A stretch of 64,000 nt of DNA, from positions 56,888-120,887 of the forward strand of contig JAMWFC010000123.1 of assembly GCA_027475525.1 (NCBI GenBank), given 5' to 3'. The notes under the pieces are model-generated. The model was not told the DNA's origin. It did no database searches and saw nothing but the letters and a program-made list of their open reading frames with translations. The translations under genes were made by a program, and so were the position numbers. The stretch is from Macrolepiota albuminosa (lineage: Eukaryota; Basidiomycota; Agaricomycetes; Agaricales; Agaricaceae). This document shows, piece by piece, positions 1 to 12,403 of this stretch (position 1 is the first letter of the stretch; every line of letters begins with the position of its first letter).

Positions 1-949
1 CACTAGCTCGATTCCGACGTCTTGATTGCGCCGTGTGGCTCCAGGGGGTCAAGGCCCCCGATTGCTGTGTGGCCTTCCGCTGCACATACATTTGCAGCTC
101 CATAGTGAGCACTCTCACCATCAAATCAGTATATTTTGTACTGAATACATTGGGCACTTTGTGTCCTTGTTGCCTAAGTGCTACTATATGTGCTGATGCA
201 TAGTGCTTGAGTCGCACTTGGGTGGTGTATTTCATCACCTCTGGGTGCAAGTCTCAGAACACCTGCAAGCGCACGGTGTACATGGTTTTCAGCCGCTGCT
301 CCTCTGCTCTGGTGTCATCGTCACTTGACGACTCCATCACCTCCTCTGGAAGCTCTACAACCTCTGGAGCTTCCTCCACTGCTGGTGTGTGTGGGAATCG
401 GTTTTCCGCGCAGGATACTTCAGGCCTTGCAGCCTCCTCTGGTACCTCTTCTATGCAGGCTTCTGCTATTTTAGAAGGCATTGAGCCTACGGTGGACCGC
501 CTGGTCCTACTACTCTGGCTCAGAGGGAGAGCTCTCCCAGTCTGTACTGACAACTCGGTGTCTCCTGGGGTGCCATAGGCGCCTGTTGACTGTCGGCCGT
601 TCTCAGGAGGCTCTTTTGAAGCTAATCGGCTAGACCGTCGCAGTCCTCCTGGCAACTGCATAACTGGGGGAGTTAATCCCCCTAGCATCTTGTCCTGAAG
701 ATGTTGCTGACCGTCCTGCTATGAGCTTTCAGCTCTCCAGGCCTCGCTGTCATTCCCAGCCAGGTCGGTGCTCTGACCTCGGTCTCGAGCCTTGGGTCTT
801 GCCTGACCCGCATTGGACGCTGACACGTCCTGGGTGTCTGCTGGGTCTCCCCATAGGTTGTGGGCATTCCGCCTGCCATCAGTGGAAACTGCAGGTATGG
901 GATTACTCATCGATTTCCTGTTTGAAATTTGCACGGTGTGGCTGTGCAA
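1..949 (-). pseudogene. transposon-associated reading frame, partial
   Basis: Not assigned to a family. Reading leftwards from about 949, one frame runs through a low-complexity acidic region with an RRSSRLASK stretch, then a TGA near 254, and continues in the same frame to the window edge. The bases around that stop fit an arginine CGA changed to TGA. Basic RSSRLA stretches beside acidic, Pro/Ser-rich sequence are common in linker regions of LTR-retrotransposon polyproteins, which is why I call it transposon-associated. No RT, integrase or protease motif is visible. It is cut by the window start, so the rest of the protein is missing. Confidence 0.35.
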
Positions 950-1009
950 GAAGCTTGAGAAGCTGATAGAGTTCTGTCAACAAACTCAGTGACTGACGTC
1001 GGGTGCTAG

Positions 1010-1694
1010 GCAATAGATCCTAGCTGGCGGATTCAAAAAAATGTAACAAAGTTACAGGAATTGTAAGCTTAATGTTCACACTGCACAGAATCAGACCAGT
1101 CTGGTCTATTGACTATGTAGTACAGAACAAAATAATAAGCTGATTAATAAGCAGCACATGTAAGTATATATATAGTAAGGTAATTAATATATTAATATTA
1201 TATTATAATAATTATAATATAATATCTACTACAGTAAGTAAAGCTATGTGGCCAATGCCACATAGCGGACTATGCTACAGGCTGCTACTTCTTTTTGCTG
1301 GTGTAGACATATCAATATATCGAGCTGCATCCTCTTGTAGCATTTGTGCTTGAGACTTGCAGGGTTGCTTGGAATTTGTTGACAATTGATTAGGCAATGC
1401 CTTGCGCTTCTTTTGGTTTTATAATGCCGGCCTTCCCTCACTTTCAAATTGAACATTGTCCTCATCTTAAAAAATGTTGAGCACTCTTCTTGACACTCTA
1501 TATCTAGAGGAACTATTACTAGAGCCATTAATTGGAAGGTCTGGATGGCTCTATCTTCTTTGTTGTAAGAGGTGGATGGTAGTGGCATCTACCACTGCTG
1601 TATCATTACCACATTTGTTATGAACAGATTTGTCGTGAGCAGACTCATTGTGAGTGGAAGCTGATATATTTGGTCAGGATTTGTTGTGAACTGT
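1010..1694. other. AT-rich spacer without a recognisable gene
   Basis: This stretch contains a run of TA-rich sequence at about 1150-1230. One 114-codon open frame on the minus strand (1244-1588) has no motif I recognise and sits between transposon remnants. I see no credible gene. Confidence 0.4.
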
Positions 1695-2593
1695 TGATAA
1701 TGCCCAAAGTTTGGTCAGTAACAAATATAGTATTAGTGTTACCGTACCAAAAGCTTGCATTGAGCATGCTAAAAGTGATGAGGAGAGTCCCAGACAGGTC
1801 CCAGAGAATGCGCCTGTGAAGTTAAGATAAAGTCGGCAAAGGGGTTGGCAAGTATCAAGCACTAAGGTAAAGCATCTATGAAAGAAGTGGTAAGTGAACA
1901 CGGCAATGTAAGCGGCAAGAACACGATAAGCTTAGCGAGGTCTAAGCATTGTTAATGCCTGCCATAGCTGCAAGGCGCAAGTATGTCGAGAGCCAGCAAT
2001 AGTCTGCAACTGCCGATGACTTCAACGTTGCCAACCATAAATGAGATTTGGACCGTAAGAGAGACTGGAGTAAGGGAAGCAAGAAACTCTGTTCTCTCTT
2101 CCTGTATGTACAAGTCGGTAAGTACTTTTATACTACAAGGAGTTCACCATCGCCAGTGACTGATAACACCAAAGTGTGGTAAACTAGAAAATTTTATAGG
2201 AGTAGCTCCAATAGTTTCAGATCCCTACCATTCATTCAAGACCCTTAGCAATGCCAGGCAACAGATCGTGATGGTAAACCATCAATCCATCACCCTTCTG
2301 TCTGTCCAAAATGCTTAGTGATATCAGATGCCAAGGTCAAATGCCAAGCTGTCTGTCAGTTTTTGATAGATCGTCAGTCTTCTTTCCAAGCGCTGTCATC
2401 AGTGACTGATGCCATCTGTCAGTTGTCATTCTTGCTGCCATTGGCACTATTATTGATTGGATCTGCTTCTTGCCATACGCAGCTGTCAAATATTGCCAAA
2501 ATTGGTTAATTAGCGCATGCTAAGATATCCCGAGCTGGTGCTGCATTGCTATAGCCTGCCGTTGATGCGCTGATCCTGTATGGGGTCCTATCA
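1695..2593 (-). mobile_element. solo LTR of the window's Gypsy family, old copy
   Basis: This aligns along its whole length with the LTRs at 9428-10356 and 21708-22636, in reverse orientation. It starts TGATAATGCCC where the younger copies have TGATGACGCCC and ends TCCTATCA. Many CpG sites of the younger copies are TpG or CpA here (for example gcgctaag became gcactaag), so it is older and has decayed by C-to-T change. Flanks are CTGT on the left and CTAT on the right, a possible 4-bp target duplication with one mismatch. No internal Gypsy sequence adjoins it, hence a solo LTR. Confidence 0.8.
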
Positions 2594-4316
2594 CTATGGA
2601 TCTGTTGTAGTGCTGAGGCTGTGGAGTGTGTGGTGAGTGCAAAACAGGAGGTTTCTCCTGTAAGTCAGGCAGTGTTGTGTATGGTATGCTAGATGACAGA
2701 GAAAGTGTAGGCCCCAGTTGCCACTCCAAGTTGGCTGCAGATCCAGTGACTAAAGCAGATCTGCCATCAGCAGCTCCATTATTAGCAATAGTCCTACTGT
2801 TGCCATTGACTACTGCTAATAGTGTTGGTTTCTGTTTCTGATTTTTCTCTTCATTTTTGCATGTAGCCTTACATGCTGCTGCTGCTGCCACATTTTCTTC
2901 ATGATCAGCTTGGGTGCCATACTCGGCAGCTACTGGCTGCTTGTGACAGTTGAGATAAACTGTCCAGCAGAAGGTGTCACCAGATCCATACTGTCCTTGA
3001 TGGTCTCTCCAGAAGTTCAGCAGACGCAATAGCTCAGGCTGACCAAGATTATGGGGATCTTGAAATATTAGACTCTCTGGAAGATACCTTGAATGTATGA
3101 ATTGCTGATCATTGGTCCTCACTGCCTTGTAAGAAGCAGATTCATACTAGTAACCAGACACAATTTCTGACGGAGTGATCAGATAATGAGCAAAGATGGA
3201 GAAAACTAAGATTCACTGTAATGAGTATTTAGATAGTCCCAAACAAGCATTTTCAATTCTGCTCAAGTTTGAAATATATTTGGTCCTGGATCTGCTGGTA
3301 ATATTGGGAATTCATCCCTATCCAGATCAAAGATGAAGTCATGGCGTATAAGGATAGGAGGAGTTAAATTATGGGGTGATTGCATATTGGATGGCATATC
3401 TCTACCAAGAAGAGCAGACATGTAATCCATCATCTTCTTGTTGAGGTCACTAACAAGATCAGGAAAGGAGTCTTGAAAAGTAGGTTGGTTAGCATGTGTT
3501 AAGTATGATATATTGTCATAACTATAATTGGTGTCAAAATTGTTTAAAGAATGATGGCACCACATATATTCTAATAGCCATGCCTTCATCTGCATACCAA
3601 CCAACAACAGTCCAACTCAACATGCCCATCTCTTTAAATTGAAGCACATCTGCATTGTCCACACGCTTCAAACCATACTTTCAGGCCTTTCTGGAGAGAC
3701 AATGATTAGAAAGCAGAATCAAGCAGACAGATGTACAACAAATAGAAGACAGATGGGTGACAGAAGAAGTACCAACTTGCACTGAATTTCTAATGGATTT
3801 CCTTTTTTGCTCTATTCTGTCGCCATCTTCTATAAACAACTTTCCTTCTGCGGTGTGAGTTGATGCATAACATTTTTGACAGCCACATTATATTGTGCAA
3901 ATGCATTCAATCCTGAGATATTGTGATTCTTACTCCTCAACAAGTTCTGGATCTCCTCGTTTATCTCCTTTGCCATTGTCTGCTGGACAACATTTTGCAG
4001 TGAAGTTTTCAAAAGCACCTTTGAATCTTTATACTGGTAATAAGGGCACCAGCAATTCTTGATATACTGGACAACCTTCTATTCAAGCAAATAATGTCTA
4101 GTTCTTTGCAATGAGTTGCTGTACCTACTTTGATTCTCTCTGCCTACTCTTTCCCTGTCTTTGGCTCATCCTCTTAGTGGCCCAGTAGTTGAAGATATTC
4201 ATTAAGATTTTATCCTTCAAGATAGCAGTCCGAGCTTGAGGAGTAGTTGAGGAGTGGTAGAGTTTCTTGTATAGTTCAAAGATAAATCTTTCTTCCGCTG
4301 TAAATATTAGTTCCAC
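2594..4316 (-). pseudogene. multi-exon hypothetical gene beside the KDZ transposase
   Basis: Three or four leftward reading blocks (4316-4125, 4018-3830, 3607-3263, 3122-2594) look like decayed exons of one gene. The first block starts MELIFTAEERFIFELYKK and has a charged helical look with an IFNYW stretch. The last block runs into the solo LTR at 2593, so the original C-terminus has been replaced by LTR sequence. From memory of mushroom genomes, proteins with a similar start occur near transposons, but I cannot name a family. The gene lies tail-out from the KDZ transposase at 4899-8280 and could be a companion gene of that element. Exon borders were not resolved. Confidence 0.35.
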
Positions 4317-4898
4317 TCATTTTTTCTTTAGTGAAAATATTGGTTTAAGCAGTTGCAGGAGGGCAGACATGTTTGTAGACAATATAATGTTCTGCAACCA
4401 TACAATTCTCAACCAAAGGATCACATAATAAAATATACATTTCTGTTCAGTGTCTGTTGATGACAAATGGATTTTGTTTGTCATTGATAGATAAGGTTTG
4501 CTGTCTACTGGTATCTGGCCCTTCCAAATTGGAGCATATTGCCAATATCAATGAGCGGTCTCATTAGATCTCCAGTACAATAGCTAGATCCTGGCCATAG
4601 ATATTTGATCATGAACTTGAACTCTCTGAAGAAATGCAAGCGACCAAAAACAACAATCATCAGACAAAGGGACCTCATCCTGTTTGCTGAGAAAAGAACA
4701 TGACTCACTCAGAACACATAAGAGTTGCCAGTCCTCATAACACAATAGCTACTACTGGGTCCTGTTCCCATTGTAACTAGTGCACCACTTGTGGCATTTC
4801 CAGATGATGATAACTTTGCACACTTGGACAATAATCCAATGGTAGATGATGTAAATGATACAATGCCTATATCCATAAGGCATGTAAAGGTAATTTGA

Positions 4899-7800
4899 AT
4901 GTATGCTATTATTGAGAGCAAATTATTCAAGTTTATATATAGACATAGGCAGATTATCTTAACGACTTTATCAACTATGTTCTATAGTTGCTCAATAGAT
5001 TGCTTGGTCGTGAATCAATGGATGACATTACTGATTGCCCTGCTTGTTCTAACTATTACCTTGCACAATGGCAATGCTGTAATTGCATTGGGTCAAGAAT
5101 ATTTTGTTGCAGATGTTTCCACCACACGCATGACTACAATTTGTTTTACCGACCTGAAGTATGAAATGGTAGATATTTTCAACCAATGAATATGTCAGAT
5201 ACTAAAGGGTATTTCTATATTCAACACAATTCATTGCATGCAAACTGTCATCAAGAGAAGGTCAGGATTAGAGCTCTTGAGGACTATGAGTAGAAAAAGA
5301 ATATTCAGGAGCAAGAGTTTCTATGACTCGAATATTAACTGGATGTTGAACTTTCATCAGCGGATAGTGATTTGAGACATTTAGCAGTGCATCCATCCAT
5401 GATCTCAGATTTTCTGAGCAGACTTCAGGATGCCAGCCTTGATCAAATCATGAAAGAGGAAGAGCAACAGAAACCAGAGAATAATGTGCTAATAGAAGAT
5501 ATTCCAGAAGATTGGCCAGCCATAAATGGGTTTCATATGGACAGATATGATTGCTTTAGAAATTCAATACAACAGATTGTTCACACAACTGGAGTACACT
5601 ACATCACTGTCATTTCATGTGAGTGTTCTGAGATGGATATCTTGGTGAAAGATACCATCTGCTCACAGCTGGTCCCCAGTATATTTGATTGAATACAAAT
5701 ATATTTTACAATAGCTGTGCTAAATAACTTCCGTCTGACAAATCTAAAGTGCAAAGCATCTGCCTACCAGTACTGGCAGAAAATTGCAAGAATAACTTTC
5801 CCGATTGCATCTTCTAATGAGATGATTAACCTTTACTGCGAGTTACAACAAATTTCTTATTCATAGCAGTGGCTGAAGAAGTTGAAGTGGGCAGGCTTTG
5901 GCCATGATAAATCAAGGCACCCCATGGTGCTGGACCATGGTGAACTTGCAATATTCTGTTCAACTTGTCCTCAACCAGGAGTCAATCTTTTATTCAACTG
6001 GAAAGAAGATCCTGTCTGGTGAAAGTTCAATTGTTCTTTAATGATGAACAGCAACTTCAAGGTGGATTATGTCTGACATTATAATCCTGCTTATAATGTA
6101 TGGCATTCAGAAGATGATAGTATGATGGCCAGGAGGGATGAGCTTACCCACTATCTCAAGCATGCAAAGGAATAGCCAACAGTGAGTGATATTTTTTAAC
6201 TCTACTTGTCTGGCATCTACTCATCAATTCAATCCTGTCTGTCAGCTGTCAGCTGGACCTCTGTCTGTCCAGGGAGCCGCTTGTGAAAACACATTTAAAG
6301 CTATTGAAAAGGCCCTGATGATGAACAAGTCATTTGACATTACTGGCATTGTTGCAACAGCATGTACACGGCATGGCTGCTTTGCTCCTAATAGTGTAAC
6401 AAACTTGACCTGTAGTAAAGGCCAGGTTTACACAGACTTTTTCATTACACAGGCAGTTAAGACAACTAACATAGATAGGATTCAGCGTCTCCTACTGGTA
6501 TATAACATAGCATGCTAATGATGTGTTAAATTTTCTGAATGGCTTGTCAAGGCCAGAGAAGTCCTGCCAGATAATCTACTTGTAGACTTTGCAATAGGAC
6601 TTCTTCATGTTTATAGGCATAAGAAGGATTGTTTTTTCTGCTTTGCTCTGTCTTTTATTCCTAAAGCTGGTCATTTGGCTAGGAAGATAATTGAAAGTCT
6701 CTAGTCTACACTAAATAAAGTTTCACAGATGGCCTGTATAGCTACCTTGGCATATTGGGCAGAAATCTTGATGATCACATGTGTGACTCAAACTAGAAGA
6801 AGCTGCTTGACATGGTTCCATTCCTATGTCGAAAGTACAGGACTGCTATTGAGATGAGAGATGTAGCCGTTCAATATTTCACTAAGTGATCCTTGTCAAA
6901 ATATCAATGGATTTACTAACAAGCTGAAAAGCCAGAATAGCTAAGGCAGAAAGGCTCAGAAAGGAGGGAAACTGTAAAGCAATGGATATTCTTAAAGCTC
7001 GTACAATGACCTTCAATAATGCAAGTGAAGACCAAATAGCAGCAAATAGTGGAAACCACTCAATAGATGTTGCAGCAACAGATATTCATTTCTTCTGGAT
7101 TCAACTTGCCCTTGACATTGAGGAGCAGCAGTAAGGTGTATTGCTGATGGCCCAACCTATCTCACTAATTAGAAGCTCAGAATTGCAATTCAGGACCAGG
7201 TTTGCTGTTTAAATCGGCATGCAAGCAATGATGATTGGCAAAAGGTCAAGGCAGAAAGAGAACTATTAAGGGTTCGACTCAATGTCTTTGCTGCTTCTCA
7301 GGATAGGAGCAGATTTATTGCTAGTGAAAGGTGGACTGCCTCTCTGGAATCAGATGAAGTTCCTAAAGCCTTTGACAACAATGAAATGGCAGAAGATGGA
7401 CAACCAGTAGATCTGCTCATACCACCAGCAGATAACCTTAGATCAATGGATATAGTTGTTCCAGAAGATTTTGAAATCTCCTTCCCATTTATGATTATGG
7501 GTAATGTCTCACCATTAACAATGATAGAGTGCAATCTGCGCTTGATTCAAATTGAAAGGCTTCTGCAAGCCCTTCAGGAATTTATTGCAGAGAAATCATT
7601 CCTATATTCTCATGTCATCTGGGTCACCTCAAGCAAGAATGTGAAAACTTGAGCTTGCGCATCTCTCCAAAGAATCCAGGCCTTAATTCTGATGAAGGCT
7701 CATGCCTATGTACAATGCTGCAGTGTTATGCTGCGACTGGAATCGGACCCCAGCATTCAGAGAAAGTATCTAGTTCTACAGAAAGCATATTTGAATGCAA

Positions 7801-8280
7801 ATACAGCTATATGAGATCCCAGCATTCCTGGTTCATTAAGGATTAATATATCTTGGATATAGCACTTTAATTCTGATGCAGAAAATGAATCTGCAACTAT
7901 TTCTGAATGTGAATCCTTTTGTTAACATTTCTATTATTATTACATCTGTTCATGAACATATCTTTTTAGTTAATCATGTTCATTATCTACGTGCTAGAGC
8001 ACAATGCAACAAATAGACAGAGGAATGTCAGCTTGTCACAAGTGAAATAGAGTGGACAGTTCAGTATTTCTTCAACTAGGCAGATATTTGGTCAAAGTGT
8101 GGTATGTCAGTGAAGAAAAGAGGTCTCCAGTTATATGCTCATAAAAAGGTGGCCATGTGGCAAGAATTGGCCTTAATGGCAATTAATAAATTTAAGTGGG
8201 TGCTTCCTGATTTTATTCTCCTCAAACTGCAAGAGATCTGCTATGAAAATGGTGAATGCAGAGACAAATTGATATGACGG
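4899..8280 (+). pseudogene. KDZ-family transposase, decayed
   Basis: Transposase of the Kyakuja-Dileera-Zisupton superfamily, a cut-and-paste group abundant in mushrooms. The order of blocks fits the family: an N-terminal region ending RHLAVHPSM (about 5370), IPEDWPAINGF (about 5500), a VHYITVISCEC block (about 5600), CENTFKAIEKA (6280), ARHGCFAPNSV-like TRHGCFAPNS (6370), a VYNIACQYC-like block (6500), and a C-terminal QYSHV-like LYSHVIWV block (7610) followed by KKVAMWQELAL (about 8150). Stops and frame breaks occur throughout (about 5191, 5692, 6178, 6516, 6703), so it is dead. Codons are very A/T-rich compared with the gene half of the window. Terminal repeats were not found. Confidence 0.8.
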
Positions 8281-8333
8281 ATACAGAGATAGATTGATCT
8301 AATGAATGCAGAGACAGATTGAACTAATGGATG
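8253..8333. repeat. short degenerate tandem repeat
   Basis: Three imperfect copies of a roughly 30-bp unit built around aatgcagagacagattga sit just downstream of the KDZ coding remnant. They may mark the edge of that element or be an incidental minisatellite. Confidence 0.5.
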
Positions 8334-9106
8334 CAGCTTGCTGCCATCAGCAGATGATTGAAACAGATTTGTGACAGTCATATGCAATGGAATTGTTGAA
8401 ATTCACTTTTGTTTACAAGATATAAAAATCTGATACATAGCAGTATCTGCTTCTACAAGCAACAGTGCAATGGCATCTACCTCTGTACCACATAATGTCA
8501 TGTTCCAAGCCATTGTACTAGAAAATTTGCAAGAGGTTGTTGACTACATTGAGTCACACCTCATTGCAGTACTTTTTATATTTGGCAATCTTGGGCCAAG
8601 TTTTGAAGCAGAAGAGACATAGATTATCCAGCATTTAGACAAGGAGTTGGTAAGATAATTTTAAAATGTGTAAATATATTATGATCTGAATGTGGGCCAT
8701 AGAACTTTGTATTGTCATATTTGAGGGCTGCATCACTGAATAATGTGATCTGCAGTGTCCCAGACATTATCAAAAGCATGAGCCAATTTTTTCCTCTCCA
8801 AAATCAGCAAACTTTGCCCACAGAGATTCTGGAGTTTGTTGATAGTCATCAAGGTCTTATTAGGAATCTGTATGGCTGTGATTGGTGAAACTACATTGGC
8901 CGAGAGGATGTTCAGATCTTAAGCAATGAAACGCTGGAGCATTGCCTTCTTGTACATCAGCAAGGCTTCTACTCTCTTGAAAGCTTCTTGGCATGCAACT
9001 GCTGGCCACCCATAACATTGCTATCCAATAGATTGGTGTTTGTCTCAGTACTAGATGATTTGCTCCATGTATTTGCAAATAGCAGATCTGCTAGGGGCCC
9101 TAGCAA
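8334..9106. other. no gene recognised
   Basis: A short open stretch begins at the ATG near 8471 (MASTSVPHNVMF...) but meets a TAG within about 50 codons. A 72-codon leftward frame at 9078-8860 has no recognisable motif. Nothing here is convincing. Confidence 0.4.
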
Positions 9107-9427
9107 ATGCTTCTAGCCCTAGACAAGTGGCGATTGCTGAATAGAATGGAACATGTGCTAATGGCCAATAATATAATCTACCTATTTGCTAGTAGCAAGT
9201 TTGTTGCTGCTTCTATTGTCAGTTCCATTGCCAGATCCATGGATCCTGCTCGAATGGGCCAATTGACAGGTATTGAGTCTCATACCAACAGTATTGATGA
9301 TAAGCAGCCTGATCCTCAAGACTGCCTTTCCATGGCCCATCTTACTACTCTCTCTAATATCAACTCTCCCCAATGGCCATCCTTGATGCATATCAAACTC
9401 TTGAATGCACAATATCCATTCTACCAT
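9107..9427 (+). pseudogene. left part of ORF split by the Gypsy element
   Basis: A 107-codon open frame that ends at the very edge of the 5' LTR. Its final cat codon (9425-9427) is the last triplet of the CCAT flank. If the 13.2-kb element and one copy of the flank are removed, this frame joins the frame at 22641 without shift. The combined protein would be about 390 residues, with an unrecognised N-terminal part here and an acidic LPPLF-repeat part on the other side. No known domain is seen, and the true start may lie further upstream or in another exon. Confidence 0.45.
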
Positions 9428-10356
9428 TAATAGAACCCCATACAGGATCAGTGCATCAACGGCAGGCTACGGCAACATGGCACAGGCTCAGGATATCTTA
9501 GTGTGCACTAACTAACCAATTTTGGCAATATTTGATGGCTGCGCACAGCAAGAAGCAGATCCAATCAGTGATAGCACCAATGGCAGACAAAATGACAACT
9601 GACAAATGGCATCAGTCATTGACGACAGCGCTTAGGAAGAAGCCTGATGATCTATCAAAAACTGATGGATAGCTTGGTGTTTGACCTTGGCATCTGACAT
9701 CGCTTAGCACCTCGATTTGGCGCCTGACATTGCTTAGGTGCTCTGACAGACAGAAGGGTGATGGATTGATGGTTTAGCTTCACGATCTGCTGCCTGGCAT
9801 CGCTAAGGTTCTTGAATGGATGGTAAGAATCTGAAACTGTTGGAGCTACCCTTATAAAATTTTCTAGTTTACCGCACTTTGGCGTCATTGGCCACTGGCG
9901 ACGGTGAACTCCTTGTAGTATAAAAGTACTTACCGACTTGTACATCGAACAATAGACCAGAGTTTACTACTCCCCTTACTTCAGTCTCCCTTACGCTCGA
10001 GATTTTATTTACGGTTGGCAACGTCGAACTCGTCGGCAGTTGCAGACTTCATCGCTAGCCTTTGACCTATTCGCGCCTTGCATCTATGGCAGGCATCTAC
10101 GACGCTTAGACTTCGCTAAGCTTACTGTGTTCTTGCCATTGATATTGCCGTGTTTGCTTACCACTCCCTTAATAGGCGCTTTACTTTAGCGTGTTACGCT
10201 TGCCGACCCCCTTACCGACTCTTCCTCATTTTCATAGGCGCGTTCTCTGGGACCTGCCCGGGACTCCTCACATCACTTATAGCGTGCCCAACGCAAGCAA
10301 TTGGTACGGTAACACTATAACTATATTTGTTACTGACCAAACTTTGGGCGTCATCA
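9428..10356 (+). repeat. 5' LTR of Gypsy-1
   Basis: 929 bp, same length as the 3' LTR and differing from it mainly by C/T and G/A changes. The left edge reads TAATAGAACCCC where the 3' LTR has TGATAGGACCCC, again G-to-A. A TATAAAA box at 9919-9925 lies in the sense orientation and is a plausible promoter for the element, which would put the U3/R border near 9950. Confidence 0.88.
9919..9925 (+). promoter_or_regulatory. TATA box in 5' LTR
   Basis: TATAAAA within the 5' LTR, in the transcription direction of gag-pol. The same box is conserved in the 3' LTR at 22199-22205. It is the most likely core promoter of the element. Confidence 0.6.
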
Positions 10357-10358
10357 AA

Positions 10359-10380
10359 TTGGAGCCCACCGCGAGGGATC
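10359..10380 (+). promoter_or_regulatory. primer binding site
   Basis: Two bases after the 5' LTR comes TTGGAGCCCACCGCGAGG, containing the TGG expected opposite a tRNA CCA end. Position and form fit a PBS. The matching tRNA was not identified. Confidence 0.6.
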
Positions 10381-10385
10381 TCTAG

Positions 10386-12403
10386 GGCAGAATTCCGCCA
10401 GAAACCCGTCTCCAGCGTAGGCGCCGCCTGCTAGACCAGTCGGCAGAAGGCATAGCTCCTTCCCACCCATCAACTCCACAACCACCTGGTGCCTTACCAG
10501 GTCTCTCTCTTGCACAGGAACTACAGAACGCCACTGTAGACAAATTTCCTGACCTCTTCCCGCATTCTCTCGACTTTAGCGCCAACGACCTCTTAGCGTT
10601 GCCGCTTGCCGTATCGCAACCAGTCATCCCCATTACTCCGCTAACGCCTCTTTCTCGACTCATTTCTCTTACCCCATCGCCAATCTCTAGAACTCCTTCC
10701 CCACAACCGCTAACCAAACTCAGTACTACCGTTGCCATGGAACAACAAGTTCAGCGCATGCTGCCACATAACCACTTCTCGGCACTGAAATGGGATGAGT
10801 CCAAGCCACGGGAGCTCTCCCAGTATTTCAAGGAATTAGAGTATTTATTCAGGGATTGTGGCATTACCGACCACACGCAGATGAAGGAGTACGTGGCAAG
10901 GTACGTGTCGTATGACATGGCAGAGACGTGGACAGGCCTTGCCAAGTTTGCTGCCTTGGTTCCTGCTGCCCCACCCGTTCCAGCCCAAGGCACCTCGTAT
11001 GAAGGCTGGAAGACAGCAGTAATCTAGTTGTACCCTGGCGCTGAAGAAGCTACCCGATACTCAGTAAACAAGCTGCAGAAACTAGTACAGGAATCATTTG
11101 ACAGCGGCACATCGTCTCTTGGCGCATTCTTTATGTATTACCGCGAATTCCAAAAGATTGCTAGGTGGTTAGTACAAAACAGCAAGCTATACATTAACGA
11201 GGAACGTCGCCTATTCCAACAAGGCATCCCAACTTCGCTTTGGACTCGTATTGCTCGTCGCCTAGAGATAGTTCATCAGGCCCATCACCCAGACGAGCCC
11301 TATAACGTTGCCGACGTCTTTGAAGCCAGTAAATGGGTTCTCAAGGGGACGGACACTGGTGTTGGGCTGCAACGTGCTAGGACAAGCCCACTGCCTGAGC
11401 AAACTAACGGTATCATTCCCATCCCACCTCCTGTTGCTGACTTTGTTAAGAAGAAGGATCTCAACGCTGCCGTTACCGCTGCTGTCGCTTCTGCCATGAC
11501 TCGTATCAAAACTATGATTACCACCAATCTCGCTAACTGACCCGCTAATGTACCTGCGTCTGGCCCTTGCCACTTCTGTGGCAAAATTGGCCACACCATG
11601 ACTAGAGGACGCTGCGCTACCCTTGAAAATTATATTCGACAAGGAAGAATTCGAAGGGCTATTGACAGCAAGATAGTCCTCACCACTGGCGCCACCATCC
11701 CCAACTACCCGGACAAGAAGTCCTTCCAGGAGCGAGTTGATGAATGGCATAGGCGCAACCCAGGACAAATTGTCACCGGCATGCTTTCCAGCAACGCCAA
11801 CCCCGACCCTGAACAGGCGACCCAACAGCAAATGATCCACGAGGTCTTACACTTCGACAGCATTGGCGACCATCCTACTTTCTCATGGGAAAAATGTATC
11901 GCTAAGCTACAACAGGAGCTAGATTTGCTCAAGAATCAGGTCTTTGATGGGGTTGAAGTTAAGCAGCCTAAACAACCTCTTAAAGGATACAAGCCAATGC
12001 CTCCCGCTAGCAAGTTACCGACTCCTACTCCTGCTGCTCCACCAGCTACCACTCCAGAACCATTGTTGACCGCCACCGCTTCTAAACCGCCCTTGCCGCC
12101 TTTACATCCCTACTCAGGAATTCCCGACCGTTATCACGCACCCGCACAACAAAATTTTGCCACTCCCAAGAAACATCCTGAGGGTGGCTACCGACCTACC
12201 GCGCCAATTTTTGACATAGAGAAATCAAACCATGTATTTAACCGCATTATGAAAACCGCCATCACCTTGTCAGTAGAAGAACTTTGCAGTATTGCTCCCG
12301 ACATTCGCAACCAAGTCAAGACAGCAGTTACTCCTTGACGACCCTTGGCGACAACCGTTGCCAAGGTTGATGAACTCAAAGACACGCTTCCTGGTTTTTC
12401 CGT
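10386..12403 (+). pseudogene. gag: Gypsy-1 gag region
   Basis: Capsid-type structural protein. The frame is open from 10386; the likely start is the ATG at 10737 (MEQQVQRMLPHNHF). It contains a capsid-like helical region (ELSQYFKELEYLF; YVARYV) and a retroviral-type zinc knuckle near 11565 (CHFCGKIGH followed by C), with a longer His-Cys gap than the usual CCHC. Internal stops at 11025, 11538 and 12336 break it. The Pro-rich C-terminal part ends where a solo LTR has inserted at 12404; it continues in frame with VTVDSLDTD after 13334. Confidence 0.8.
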
